Part shown: positions 1 to 8,687 of the stretch, piece by piece | How the letters are laid out: each line of letters opens with the position of its first letter | Numbering within the stretch: the stretch's first letter is position 1 | From: Streptomyces wuyuanensis | GTDB lineage: Bacteria > Actinomycetota > Actinomycetes > Streptomycetales > Streptomycetaceae | NCBI RefSeq assembly: GCF_900103455.1 | Contig: NZ_FNHI01000032.1 | Span: 25,772-89,771 of the forward strand | Direction of reading: 5' to 3' | Length of the DNA stretch: 64,000 nucleotides | Translations under genes and position numbers: made by a program | Notes under the pieces: generated by a model | The model's input: only the letters and a program-made list of their open reading frames with translations | What the model was told of the DNA's origin: nothing | Databases searched by the model: none

Positions 1-37
1 GGTTGCCGACACATCGGGCCGGGTCCGGCGGATTGTG

Positions 38-67
38 TTGCTGCGGAGCGGTGACACGCCATAGAGT
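38..67 (+). promoter_or_regulatory. Candidate sigma-70-type promoter for the ParA/Scp operon
   Basis: A TTGCTG hexamer (38-43) and a TAGAGT hexamer (62-67) are separated by 18 bp. They lie about 75 bp upstream of the GTG start of the ParA-like gene, in the only non-coding space before this operon. The match to a housekeeping -35/-10 pair is moderate, and no transcript start can be seen from sequence alone. Confidence 0.4.
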
Positions 68-142
68 CGCCAACCGTCGGCATGGTGCCACGCTGACCTA
101 TCGATAAGTTTCCTGGTCACGTCCAAGGAGGTAAGACGACTT

Positions 143-1348
143 GTGAATGAGTCGACATTTTCTCCCGGGGGCGGCCAACCAGGAATGCTCCCGGTGCGCC
201 CCATGGGCGTGGAGGTACCCCCGACGCCGGGCCAGGCGGCCCCGTCCGGGTTCGAAGCTGTCGGCTCCGTCGCTGTCCGTACCTTCGCGACTCACCAGCA
301 CATGACGACGACAGCCCACACGATGAAGATGATGGACGGCCAACACGTGAACGCCATGGCCGGCAACGAGAGTGGCCGAGAGTCCACCCACTTCGCCGAC
401 TACGACGAGGTGCCCGAGGGGCACTTCTACGACCCTGACGCCGAGTACGAGCCCGATCCGGAGTACGCGGCCACGCTCGCGCCCGACGCGGCCCGCCAGC
501 GCCGTGAGCGCATCGGCCCGACCGGGCGCCCGCTGCCGTACTTCCCGATCCCCGGCCCGCTCACCGACCACGGCCCCGCGAAGATCATCGCGATGTGCAA
601 CCAGAAGGGCGGCGTCGGCAAGACGACGTCGACCATCAACCTGGGTGCGGCGCTCGCGGAGTACGGACGCCGGGTGCTGCTCGTCGACTTCGACCCGCAG
701 GGCGCCCTGTCGGTCGGTCTCGGCGTGAACCCGATGGAGCTCGACCTCACCGTCTACAACCTGCTCATGGAGCGGGGCATGTCCGCGGACGAGGTCCTGC
801 TGAAGACGGCCGTGCCCAACATGGACCTGCTGCCGAGCAACATCGACCTGTCGGCGGCCGAGGTGCAGCTCGTGAGCGAGGTCGCGCGCGAGTCCACGCT
901 CCAGCGCGCCCTGAAGCCGCTGATGCAGGACTACGACTACATCGTGATCGACTGCCAGCCGTCGCTGGGCCTGCTGACGGTGAACGCCCTGACGGCGGCT
1001 CACAAGGTCATCGTGCCGCTGGAATGCGAGTTCTTCGCGCTGCGCGGCGTCGCCCTGCTCACCGAGACGATCGAGAAGGTCCAGGAGCGGCTCAACCCCG
1101 ACCTGGAGCTCGACGGCATCCTCGCCACGATGTACGACTCGCGCACGGTGCACAGCCGCGAGGTGCTGGCGCGGGTGGTCGAGGCGTTCGACGACCACGT
1201 CTACCACACGGTCATCGGGCGCACGGTGCGCTTCCCGGAGACGACGGTCGCCGGTGAGCCCATCACGACGTACGCGTCCAACTCCGTCGGCGCCGCCGCC
1301 TATCGCCAGCTCGCCAGGGAGGTGCTCGCCCGGTGTCACGCCGAGTGA
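143..1348 (+). CDS. ParA/Soj-like ATPase of the scpAB locus
   Basis: P-loop ATPase of the ParA/MinD family, 401 aa. The deviant Walker A motif KGGVGKTT starts at residue 155, followed by the DFDPQG motif; the region from about 145 to the end is a complete ParA domain. The first ~140 residues are an unconserved-looking, low-complexity extension. The GTG start at 143 is chosen because of the strong AAGGAGGT site at 125-132; an internal ATG at 303 is a weaker alternative. The gene overlaps the next one by 16 bp and heads an operon with scpA and scpB. There is no parB beside it, so this is the scpAB-linked ParA paralogue rather than the oriC-proximal partition ATPase (inference). A role in chromosome organisation together with condensin is likely but not proven. 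Confidence 0.9.
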   Translation: MNESTFSPGGGQPGMLPVRPMGVEVPPTPGQAAPSGFEAVGSVAVRTFATHQHMTTTAHTMKMMDGQHVNAMAGNESGRESTHFADYDEVPEGHFYDPDAEYEPDPEYAATLAPDAARQRRERIGPTGRPLPYFPIPGPLTDHGPAKIIAMCNQKGGVGKTTSTINLGAALAEYGRRVLLVDFDPQGALSVGLGVNPMELDLTVYNLLMERGMSADEVLLKTAVPNMDLLPSNIDLSAAEVQLVSEVARESTLQRALKPLMQDYDYIVIDCQPSLGLLTVNALTAAHKVIVPLECEFFALRGVALLTETIEKVQERLNPDLELDGILATMYDSRTVHSREVLARVVEAFDDHVYHTVIGRTVRFPETTVAGEPITTYASNSVGAAAYRQLAREVLARCHAE

Positions 1349-1920
1349 GTCTGCCCGGAGCCGACGAGCTGTTCCGTACGACCGGGGGCATGGGGCTGCA
1401 GTCCTCGTCCCCGAGGCGGGGCCAGGCGGGGGCGAACGGCGAGGCGCGGGTTCCGGCGCCGGCCGGTGAGAGCGATCCGGTGGAGTCGCCTCCGGCCGCG
1501 CCGCAGACCCCGCAGCCGGCGCCCGGAGCGGGCGCTCCGGCGGCCTCGGAGGAGCACTCCTCGGCCGGGGACGCGGAGGCCGCGGAGCCGCGGAGCCGCG
1601 GGGCGGACGGCGACCAGCCGGCCGCGGCGGCGCAGGCCGCGCCGAAGGGACGCCGTCCGCAGGAGTCCGCTCAGCGCCGCCGGGGACGCGCGCCGGGCCG
1701 CCGGCCCAGCGGCCGGGAACGGCACGACGAGAAGATCACGGTCTATGTCTCGGCCGAGGAACTGATGGACCTCGAGCACGCGCGGCTGGTGCTGCGCGGC
1801 GAGCACGGTCTGGCCGTGGACCGCGGGCGCATCGTCCGCGAAGCGGTGGCCGTCGTCCTGGCGGACCTGGAGTCCCGGGGCGACGCGAGCATCCTGGTGC
1901 GGCGCCTGCGCGGTCGCTGA
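1333..1920 (+). CDS. Hypothetical protein with ribbon-helix-helix-like C-terminus
   Basis: 195 aa, between the ParA-like gene and scpA, with GTG start inside the end of the ParA-like gene (16-bp overlap, so translationally coupled). Residues 1-130 are a Pro/Ala/Glu-rich disordered stretch. The last ~65 residues (starting near KITVYVSAEEL) are well ordered and resemble a ribbon-helix-helix DNA-binding fold: a short beta strand, then helices ending in REAVAVVLADLE. The position suggests a DNA-binding accessory factor for segregation. I do not recognise a named family, so the DNA-binding role is inference. Confidence 0.75.
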   Translation: MSRRVSLPGADELFRTTGGMGLQSSSPRRGQAGANGEARVPAPAGESDPVESPPAAPQTPQPAPGAGAPAASEEHSSAGDAEAAEPRSRGADGDQPAAAAQAAPKGRRPQESAQRRRGRAPGRRPSGRERHDEKITVYVSAEELMDLEHARLVLRGEHGLAVDRGRIVREAVAVVLADLESRGDASILVRRLRGR

Positions 1921-1964
1921 CGGGGTAGCCTGCGCGCGACCTTCCTTCCGCTCCCTGGACCACG

Positions 1965-3770
1965 ATGCCGCCGAACGACCCCGCCCCCCACCGGCCTCCG
2001 GCCCGCCCGCCCCGTCGCACCCTTGGCCGCGGCCCGGGTACGGCACCCGCGCCTTCGGCGGACCCGGCACCGGAACCCGGCGTCGCCCACGAGCGGCCCA
2101 CGGGGGCCGAGACGGACCCCGGGGTCCCCGGCGCCGGTCCGGGCCGCGCAGAGGGCCCTGGAGGGGCGTCCTCCGGCCAGGGACGGACCCAGGTGGACCC
2201 TCACGGCGGCGTGGTCGGCGACGACGGGACCGGGACGGTGCCCTCCGCGCCGTCCGCGCCGTCCGCGCCCTCCGCGCGCGAGCAGGACCGGGAGCCCGGG
2301 CCCGTGCCTCGGGACTCCTCCACCGCCTCGGCCGAGGAGACGGCGCCCGATCCCGCTCCGGTTCCGTCTTCCGCCGCGGCGGCCGATCCCGTGCCCGCCC
2401 CCGGGCCCGTTCCCGAGGACGCTGCCGTCGAGCCGGCGGCTTCGGAGGCGACCGATGCGGCCGGTGCCCTCTCGACGGGCCCCGCTGCCGCCGAGAACGC
2501 GCCCGGTGGCGCGAGGACGGCGCCCGCGCCGGGTGGGCGGGCGTCCGAGAACGATCCCGTCGACGGGCGGGCCGGCGGGGGAGTGGCCGCCGAGCCCGCG
2601 GCGCCGGCCCCGGAGCGCGCCGCCCGGGTCTCCGTGCCCGGCCCCGGCCGGGCGGGAGACGGCCCGGCCGCCGCCGGCGAACCCGGTACCCGCACCTCCG
2701 CACTCGACCGGGCGCGGGCCGGGGCCGACAGCGCGGCCGGCCTCCCCGCAGATCTCGAAGGCCCCGCGGGCGGACACCGCCCGGACGCGGGTCTGCCCCT
2801 CGCCGCCGTGCCGGCGCCGGGATCCGGGACCGGCGGGCCCGTGGCCGTCCCCGCGGACGCCTCCCACGACACCGCCGCCCCCGACACCGCCACCACTGAC
2901 GCCGTCCCCGCGGACGCCTCCCCCGACACCGCCACCGCGCAGGCGGCGGAGGACGGCGCGGAGCCCGTCGACGACGGGCGGTTCAAGGTGCGGCTCGCGA
3001 ACTTCGAGGGACCGTTCGACCTGCTGCTGCAGCTGATCTCGAAGCACAAGCTCGATGTCACCGAGGTCGCCCTCTCCAAGGTCACCGACGAGTTCATGGC
3101 GTACATCCGCGCCATGGGGCCCGACTGGGACCTCGACCAGACCACCGAGTTCCTCGTGGTCGCCGCGACCCTGCTGGATCTCAAGGCCGCCCGGCTGCTG
3201 CCGGCCGCCGAGGTCGAGGACGAGGCGGATCTCGCACTGCTGGAGGCGCGGGACCTGCTGTTCGCCCGGCTGCTCCAGTACCGGGCGTACAAGCAGGTCG
3301 CCGAGATCTTCGGCAACAGGCTCCTGGAGGAGTCCCGGCGGTACCCCCGCACCGTCGGGCTGGAGGACCACCACGCCGAGCTGCTTCCCGACGTCGTCAT
3401 CAGCATCGGCGCGGAGGGCTTCGCCAGGCTCGCGGTCAAGGCGATGCAGCCGAAGCCGAAGCCGCAGGTGTACGTGGACCACATCCACGCGCCGCTCGTG
3501 AGCGTGCGCGAGCAGGCCGAGGTCGTCGTGGGTCTGCTGCGCGAGCGCGGAAGGGCGAGCTTCCGCGAGCTGACCGACGGCGTCACGGACACCCTCACCG
3601 TGGTCGCCCGTTTCCTCGCCCTGCTGGAGCTCTATCGTGAGAAGGCCGTCGTCCTGGACCAGGAGGACGCCCTGGGGGAGCTCGTGATCACCTGGGCCGG
3701 TGGCGAGGCCGACGCCCACGTCACCGACGAGTTCGACCGGACTCCCGAGAGCTTGGAGGAGAAGGCGTGA
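1965..3770 (+). CDS. scpA: ScpA, kleisin subunit of bacterial condensin
   Basis: Segregation and condensation protein A bridges the SMC head domains and binds ScpB. The ScpA domain begins near residue 340 with FKVRLANFEGPFDLLLQLI and runs to the end (about 260 aa), the usual full length of the family. The first ~340 residues are an unusually long Pro/Ala/Gly/Asp-rich low-complexity extension. The ATG at 1965 has no strong ribosome site, so the true start could be further downstream at an internal GTG. The 3' end overlaps scpB by 4 bp (GTGA), which implies coupled translation of the two subunits. Confidence 0.9.
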   Translation: MPPNDPAPHRPPARPPRRTLGRGPGTAPAPSADPAPEPGVAHERPTGAETDPGVPGAGPGRAEGPGGASSGQGRTQVDPHGGVVGDDGTGTVPSAPSAPSAPSAREQDREPGPVPRDSSTASAEETAPDPAPVPSSAAAADPVPAPGPVPEDAAVEPAASEATDAAGALSTGPAAAENAPGGARTAPAPGGRASENDPVDGRAGGGVAAEPAAPAPERAARVSVPGPGRAGDGPAAAGEPGTRTSALDRARAGADSAAGLPADLEGPAGGHRPDAGLPLAAVPAPGSGTGGPVAVPADASHDTAAPDTATTDAVPADASPDTATAQAAEDGAEPVDDGRFKVRLANFEGPFDLLLQLISKHKLDVTEVALSKVTDEFMAYIRAMGPDWDLDQTTEFLVVAATLLDLKAARLLPAAEVEDEADLALLEARDLLFARLLQYRAYKQVAEIFGNRLLEESRRYPRTVGLEDHHAELLPDVVISIGAEGFARLAVKAMQPKPKPQVYVDHIHAPLVSVREQAEVVVGLLRERGRASFRELTDGVTDTLTVVARFLALLELYREKAVVLDQEDALGELVITWAGGEADAHVTDEFDRTPESLEEKA

Positions 3771-4495
3771 GCAACGACCTCGTGCGGCCCGCCGTGCCCG
3801 CGGCCGGCACGCCTGCCGCTGCCGTTGCCCCCGGTACGGCCGTCGCTCCCGGTACGGGCGGCGGATCCGAGGACGCGGCCGGGACGCGGTCCGCGCTCCG
3901 GCCCGCCCTCGAGGCCGTCCTCATGGTCGTCGACGAGCCGGCGACCGAGGAGCACCTCGCCAAGGTCCTCGAACAGCCCCGCCGCGCCGTCGCCGACGCC
4001 CTGCGCGAACTCGCCGACGAGTACACGATCCAGGGCCGCGGCTTCGAGCTGCGGCTCGTCGCCGGCGGCTGGCGCTTCTACACCAGGCCCGAGCACGCCG
4101 CCGCCGTCGAGCGCTTCGTCCTCGACGGCCAGCAGGCCCGCCTCACCCAGGCCGCCCTGGAGACGCTGGCCGTGGTCGCGTACCGGCAGCCGGTCAGCCG
4201 TTCCCGGGTCTCGGCGGTGCGCGGAGTGAACTGTGACGGCGTGATGCGCACCCTGCTCCAGCGCGGTCTGGTCGAGGAGGCGGGCACGGAACCCGAAACA
4301 GGTGCGATCCTGTACAGGACGACGAACTACTTCCTGGAGCGGATGGGGCTGCGGGGTCTGGACGAGCTCCCCGAGCTCGCGCCGTTCCTCCCCGAGGCGG
4401 AGGCGATCGAGGCCGAGACCCAGGAAGCCGTTCCGTCGTTCGATCCGGACGCTCCGGACACAGACGCAGACGACACGACGACGACGGAACTTTGA
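3767..4495 (+). CDS. scpB: ScpB, condensin accessory subunit
   Basis: 242 aa. Winged-helix protein that dimerises and binds ScpA in the SMC-ScpAB complex on the chromosome. Typical ScpB motifs are present: ALEAVLMVVDEPA (first winged helix), RLTQAALETLAVVAYRQPVS and VSAVRGVNCDGVMRTLL (second winged helix), and YRTTNYFLERMGLRGLDEL near the end. A 45-residue Ala/Pro-rich leader and an acidic tail (DTDADDTTTTEL) flank the folded part. GTG start overlaps the scpA stop, with GGAGGAGAAGG just upstream inside scpA. Confidence 0.95.
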   Translation: MSNDLVRPAVPAAGTPAAAVAPGTAVAPGTGGGSEDAAGTRSALRPALEAVLMVVDEPATEEHLAKVLEQPRRAVADALRELADEYTIQGRGFELRLVAGGWRFYTRPEHAAAVERFVLDGQQARLTQAALETLAVVAYRQPVSRSRVSAVRGVNCDGVMRTLLQRGLVEEAGTEPETGAILYRTTNYFLERMGLRGLDELPELAPFLPEAEAIEAETQEAVPSFDPDAPDTDADDTTTTEL

Positions 4496-5574
4496 TGCGA
4501 AGCAGCGGCAGGAACAGCAGCGGACGCGGCGACTACCGGGGTGCCGGTGGGGGCGCCCGGTCGAAGGCCGGGGGACAGCGCGACGACAAGCAGAAGCGTG
4601 CGCGCAAGCCCCGTCCCGAGGAGCGCCGCTACGACGTCGGGGGATCGGCGTCCGAGGGCCCGCGGAAGGGCCGGGGCGAGGCGGCCCGGGGCGGTGCCAA
4701 GGGCGGACCGAAGCAGTCCCCGCAGCGCGGAGGCGGACGCACCGCCCCCGCCCGCTCCCGCGAGTACGAGGCCCGCGCCGAGGAGCGCAACCGCGAGCGC
4801 TACGCGAACAAGCCCCGGACCGCCACGCCCAAGACCTTCCCGGGCGCCGAGCAGGAGGGCGAGCGGCTGCAGAAGGTGCTCGCCCGCGCCGGCTACGGCT
4901 CGCGCCGCGCCTGCGAGGAACTGATCGACATGGCCCGTGTCGAGGTCAACGGCGAGATCGTGACCGAGCAGGGGCTGAGGGTCGACCCGGCCAAGGACGA
5001 GATCAAGGTCGACGGACTGACGGTCGCCACGCAGTCGTACCAGTTCTTCGCGCTCAACAAGCCCGCGGGCGTCGTCTCCACGATGGAGGACCCGGACGGC
5101 CGCCAGTGCCTCGGGGACTACGTCACCAACCGCGAGACCCGCCTGTTCCACGTCGGCCGGCTCGACACCGAGACCGAGGGCATCATCCTGCTCACCAACC
5201 ACGGCGAGCTGGCGCACCGGCTGACCCACCCCAAGTACGGCGTCAAGAAGACCTATCTCGCCGCGGTCCAGGGGCCCCTCCCGCGCGAGGTCGGCAAGCG
5301 GCTCAAGGAGGGCATCCAGCTGGAGGACGGCTACGCCCGGGCCGACCACTTCCGGGTCGTGGAGCAGACGGGCAAGAACTACCTCGTCGAGGTCACCCTC
5401 CACGAGGGCCGGAAGCACATCGTCCGCCGCATGCTCGCCGAGGCGGGCTTCCCGGTCGACAAGCTCGTGCGGACCGCGTTCGGCCCGATCACGCTCGGCG
5501 ACCAGAAGTCGGGCTGGCTGCGCCGGCTGAGCAACACCGAGGTCGGCATGCTGATGAACGAAGTCGGGCTCTGA
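4495..5574 (+). CDS. RluB/RsuA-family rRNA pseudouridine synthase
   Basis: 359 aa from the ATG at 4495, whose A overlaps the scpB TGA. This ATG is preferred over the TTG one codon earlier. The first ~120 residues are a basic Arg/Gly/Lys-rich tail. An S4 RNA-binding domain follows (RLQKVLARAGYGSRRACEEL), then the catalytic domain with the conserved Asp in GRLDTETEG and the motif LTNHGELAHRLTHP. It isomerises uridine in rRNA (23S in the RluB subgroup); the exact target nucleotide cannot be read from sequence. Co-occurrence with scpA and scpB is common across Gram-positive bacteria. Confidence 0.92.
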   Translation: MRSSGRNSSGRGDYRGAGGGARSKAGGQRDDKQKRARKPRPEERRYDVGGSASEGPRKGRGEAARGGAKGGPKQSPQRGGGRTAPARSREYEARAEERNRERYANKPRTATPKTFPGAEQEGERLQKVLARAGYGSRRACEELIDMARVEVNGEIVTEQGLRVDPAKDEIKVDGLTVATQSYQFFALNKPAGVVSTMEDPDGRQCLGDYVTNRETRLFHVGRLDTETEGIILLTNHGELAHRLTHPKYGVKKTYLAAVQGPLPREVGKRLKEGIQLEDGYARADHFRVVEQTGKNYLVEVTLHEGRKHIVRRMLAEAGFPVDKLVRTAFGPITLGDQKSGWLRRLSNTEVGMLMNEVGL

Positions 5575-5646
5575 CGCCTGCACTTGCGTCGGCCGTCTGA
5601 GGCCCCGTTCCCGCCCCTCCTCCGCGCAGTGCCGCGGTCGTCCGGG

Positions 5647-5684
5647 GGCGGTGAACGGGCCGGGCGGCCGCCGTTCACGCCGCC
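5647..5684. terminator. Putative bidirectional terminator
   Basis: The arms GGCG+GTGAACGG (5647-5658) and CCGTTCAC+GC+CGCC (5671-5684) form an interrupted GC-rich stem with a 12-nt loop. It lies between the convergent 3' ends of the pseudouridine synthase and the PLP-enzyme gene. There is no T tract, as is usual in this GC-rich background. Confidence 0.45.
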
Positions 5685-5744
5685 CGGGCACCGCGCGTCG
5701 GCCCTCCGGCCGCACCGTGTGCGACGAGCGGCCGGCCGCCGGCG

Positions 5745-6812
5745 TCAGTCGCCGTCCCGGGGCCCGTGGGTCTGGAGGAAGAGCACGGGACCGTGGCCGA
5801 AGCGGCCGCCGTCCGCCATGTCCAGCAGGGCGCCCAACGCCTTGGCGGTGTAGACGGGTTCGAGGTCCAGCCCCGCACCTTCCGCGGCCAGGCGCCGGGC
5901 CTCCGTCCCCCGCGGGGTGGGATGCCCGTAGCCAGGCCCCAGCCAGTCCCGCACCAGTGTCACGTCGTTGGGCGCGACCACGCCGCGGGGGAGGTCCGCT
6001 CCCCGTGCGCGCAGCAGCCGTTCCGTCCGCCCGGCCAGGGCGGCGACGGTGCGGGCGTCGAGCCGGAGGGTGTCGTTGACGACCACGCCGACGACCCGGG
6101 TGCGCTCCAGGCCGGCGAGCCGGAGGCCGAGGGCGAGCCCCGCCGCGGTCCCTCCCGATCCGACGGCGGTCACGACGTGGGACGGTTCGGGGAGGGCGCC
6201 CGCGGCGATCTGGTCCGCGAGTTCGAGGGCCGCCTCCACGTAGCCGAGGGTGCCGACCGGGGACGAACCGCCGGCGGGCAGGAAGTACGGCAGGTGACCG
6301 TGCGCCGAGTGGCGCAGGAAGAGCCAGGGCGCGGCGGCGATCGTCCGGGCCTTCGTACGGGTGAGGTGCAGGGTGGCACCGGACCGGCGCAGCCGTTCGA
6401 GCTGCCGCCGGACGTGGTCGTCGACGGGCTGGTCGACCAGGGCGACGGCCGTCCGCAGTCCCCGCTCCCTCGCGTAGAGGGCCGTGGCCAGGCCCCAGTT
6501 GGTGCCCGTGCCGCCCACCGTGAGGATCGTGCGGGCCCCGCGTCGGCGCACGTCGGGGAGGATCCACTCCAGCTTGCGGACCTTGTTGCCGCCCCAGCCC
6601 CCGCGGCCGTACCCGCTCTCGTCCTTGCACCACAGCGGTACCCGGCCGGTGAGGCCGCCCAGTTCGCGCACGGGCGTCGGCCCGTCGCCCAGCGGCTCAC
6701 GGGGCAGCGCCCCGGCCGCCTCGGGGAAGCGCCTGTGCAGCAACGGCCCGCTCATTCCGCCCTGATCCCTTCGCCGGTGTGCCGCCCGCGCGGCGATGCC
6801 CTCGCCGGACAC
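5745..6812 (-). CDS. PLP-dependent D-cysteine desulfhydrase / ACC deaminase family protein
   Basis: 355 aa, fold-type II PLP enzyme. The PLP lysine lies in GGNKVRKLEW, followed by the TVGGTGTNWGLATALYAR segment and a later glycine loop AVGSGGTAAGLALG that holds the phosphate. The family covers D-cysteine desulfhydrase and 1-aminocyclopropane-1-carboxylate deaminase; the two cannot be separated confidently here. The GTG at 6812 is preceded closely by GGGAG, while an ATG 19 codons further in (MSGPLLHRRFP) is an equally plausible start. Transcribed divergently from the NAD operon, sharing an ~85-bp intergenic region. Confidence 0.8.
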   Translation of the reverse strand: MSGEGIAARAAHRRRDQGGMSGPLLHRRFPEAAGALPREPLGDGPTPVRELGGLTGRVPLWCKDESGYGRGGWGGNKVRKLEWILPDVRRRGARTILTVGGTGTNWGLATALYARERGLRTAVALVDQPVDDHVRRQLERLRRSGATLHLTRTKARTIAAAPWLFLRHSAHGHLPYFLPAGGSSPVGTLGYVEAALELADQIAAGALPEPSHVVTAVGSGGTAAGLALGLRLAGLERTRVVGVVVNDTLRLDARTVAALAGRTERLLRARGADLPRGVVAPNDVTLVRDWLGPGYGHPTPRGTEARRLAAEGAGLDLEPVYTAKALGALLDMADGGRFGHGPVLFLQTHGPRDGD

Positions 6813-6837
6813 CGCTCCCAGCCTTCCGTTGTTGTGC

Positions 6838-6880
6838 TTGTCGGACCACCCCTTCCGCCTTTATAGTCATAGTGACTCTA
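6838..6880 (+). promoter_or_regulatory. pnuC operon promoter with overlapping NrtR-type operator
   Basis: TTGTCG (6838-6843) and TATAGT (6862-6867), spaced 18 bp, make a good promoter. Overlapping the -10 is AGTCA-TAG-TGACT (6865-6877), a perfect inverted repeat extended by imperfect TA...TA ends to 6862-6880. Because the operon encodes an NrtR-like Nudix regulator and NAD salvage genes, this palindrome is very likely the NrtR operator; placement over the -10 fits repression. The motif assignment is inference from context. Confidence 0.7.
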
Positions 6881-6897
6881 AAAGAAGGGGGCGGGTC

Positions 6898-7584
6898 GTG
6901 AGCCTCGCGGACGTACTCGCGCCGCTGCAGCAGCCGCTGTTCACGCTGCTCGGCACACCGGTCAGCTGGACCGAGGTGCTCGGCTTCGGAAGCGGGGCGC
7001 TGTGCGTGTGGCTCGTCGCCCGGCAGCACATCGCCAACTGGCCGGTCGGCATCGCCAACAACGTCCTCTTCGTCCTGCTCTTCACCCAGGCCGGCCTGTA
7101 CGCCGACGCGGGGCTGCAGGTCGTCTTCATCACCCTCGCCGTGTACGGCTGGTGGACCTGGACCCACGGGGGTGGACCAGGCTCCGACGCCCTCCCGGTG
7201 CGCCGCACGACGCGCACCGAGTGGACGTGGCTGCTCGCGGCGGGGGTGATGGGGACCATCGGGCTGACGCTGCTCCTGGACCGCGCCACCGACTCGGACG
7301 TCCCGTTCTGGGACGCGCTCACCACCGCGCTGTCCCTGATGGCGACGTACGGTCAGTGCCGCAAGCGGCTGGAGTCCTGGTGGCTGTGGATCGCCGCGGA
7401 CGTGGTCTACGTGCCGCTGTACGCGTACAAGGAGCTCTACCTCACCGCGCTGCTGTACCTCGGCTTCATGACGCTGTGCGTCCTCGGGCTGCGCCACTGG
7501 TCGCGCGACCTGGCGGCGCAGCGCCCGGTGCCGGTGCCCGGCGGCGGAGCGAGGCAGGACACGACGGCGGAGGCGACGACGTGA
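6898..7584 (+). CDS. pnuC: PnuC nicotinamide riboside transporter
   Basis: 228-aa polytopic membrane protein of the PnuC (NMN/nicotinamide riboside transporter) family, which imports vitamin B3 ribosides by facilitated diffusion with intracellular phosphorylation. Signature segments are NWPVGIANNVLFVLLF and LAVYGWWTW near the N-terminus and the aromatic-rich SWWLWIAADVVYVPLYAYK in the second half; about seven hydrophobic segments are visible. GTG start with an AAGGGGGCGGG ribosome site. First gene of a five-gene operon; it overlaps nadR by 4 bp, so import and the kinase/adenylyltransferase step are co-translated. Confidence 0.95.
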   Translation: MSLADVLAPLQQPLFTLLGTPVSWTEVLGFGSGALCVWLVARQHIANWPVGIANNVLFVLLFTQAGLYADAGLQVVFITLAVYGWWTWTHGGGPGSDALPVRRTTRTEWTWLLAAGVMGTIGLTLLLDRATDSDVPFWDALTTALSLMATYGQCRKRLESWWLWIAADVVYVPLYAYKELYLTALLYLGFMTLCVLGLRHWSRDLAAQRPVPVPGGGARQDTTAEATT

Positions 7585-8687
7585 AGCGCTACCGGCACGG
7601 GCTGGTCCTCGGCAAGTTCTACCCGCCGCACGCGGGCCACCACCACCTCGTACGGACCGCCCGCGACCGCTGCGACCGGCTGACCGTCCTCGTCTGCGCC
7701 GCGTCCGTGGAGTCGATCCCGCTGGACGCGCGGATGGCGTGGATGAGCGAGGTGCACCCGGACGTCCGGGTGGTCGGCGCCATCGACGACATCCCCGTCG
7801 ACATCACCGACCCGGCGGTCTGGGACGCGCACATGGCGGTCTTCCGCGCGGCCGTCCCCGGGCGCGTGGACGCCGTCTTCACCTCCGAGGCGTACGGGGA
7901 CGAACTGGCCCGCAGGTTCCGCGCCGACTCGATCTGCGTCGACCCGGGCCGCACGGTCTTCCCGGTCTCCGGCACGGCCGTGCGCCACGACCCCGTCGGC
8001 TGCTGGGACTTCCTGGAGCCGCCCGTACGGGCCGCCCTCACCCGGCGCGTGGTCGTCCTCGGCGCGGAGTCCACCGGCACCACCACCCTCGCCGACGCGC
8101 TCGCCGCGCACTACCGGGCACGCGGCGGGGTGTGGTCGCGCACGGCCGCCGTACCCGAGTACGGCAGGGAGTTCAGCGGGCGGAAGCTCGCCGCGCTGCG
8201 CGCCGAACGGCCCGGTGCCGAATGGTCGGACGTGCGCTTCGACGGCGACGACTTCCCGCTGATCGCCCGGCGCCAGACCGAACTCGAGAACGCCGCCGCC
8301 CGGATCGGCTCCCCGGTCCTGATCTGCGACACGGACGCCTTCGCCACCACCGTCTGGCACGAACGCTACCTGGGCGGGCAGCACGAGGAGGTCGCCCGGA
8401 TCGCCGCCGCCGGCCGGGGGGACCTCTGGCTGCTCACCGACCACGAGGGAGTGCCCTTCGAGGACGACGGCCTGCGCGACGGCGAACATCTGCGGCCGTG
8501 GATGACCGCCCGGTTCGCCGAGGAACTCACCCGTACCGGAAGGCGGTTCATCACGGTCACCGGCCCGCACGAGCAACGGCTCGCCACGGCCGTCGCCGCC
8601 GTCGACGAACTGCTCGCCGACGGCTGGCACTTCGCCGACCCCCTGCCCACCCGCGGCGGGGACGCCCCCGTGCCGGAGTTCCGATGA
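7581..8687 (+). CDS. nadR: NadR-like bifunctional NMN adenylyltransferase / ribosylnicotinamide kinase
   Basis: 368 aa without the helix-turn-helix of enterobacterial NadR. The N-terminal nucleotidyltransferase domain shows GKFYPPHAGHHHLVRTA (the HxGH-type motif) and, at about residue 135, the FPVSGTAVRHDP stretch (ISxTxxR-type). The C-terminal kinase domain starts near residue 155. Its P-loop reads GAESTGTTTL (161-170), where Thr replaces the usual Walker A lysine (E. coli type is GxESxGKS). It would convert nicotinamide riboside to NMN and NMN to NAD+. GTG start overlaps pnuC by 4 bp; the stop overlaps nrtR by 4 bp. Confidence 0.9.
   Translation: MKRYRHGLVLGKFYPPHAGHHHLVRTARDRCDRLTVLVCAASVESIPLDARMAWMSEVHPDVRVVGAIDDIPVDITDPAVWDAHMAVFRAAVPGRVDAVFTSEAYGDELARRFRADSICVDPGRTVFPVSGTAVRHDPVGCWDFLEPPVRAALTRRVVVLGAESTGTTTLADALAAHYRARGGVWSRTAAVPEYGREFSGRKLAALRAERPGAEWSDVRFDGDDFPLIARRQTELENAAARIGSPVLICDTDAFATTVWHERYLGGQHEEVARIAAAGRGDLWLLTDHEGVPFEDDGLRDGEHLRPWMTARFAEELTRTGRRFITVTGPHEQRLATAVAAVDELLADGWHFADPLPTRGGDAPVPEFR

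Noticed and set aside
98..1339. Long minus-strand frame opposite the ParA-like gene
   Set aside because: Antisense shadow of a clear ParA gene; Arg/Val/His-rich composition typical of complement frames in GC-rich DNA.
1336..3719. Overlapping minus-strand frames opposite the RHH-like gene and scpA
   Set aside because: Extremely Arg/Gly/Pro-rich, no motifs, and opposed to well-supported plus-strand genes.
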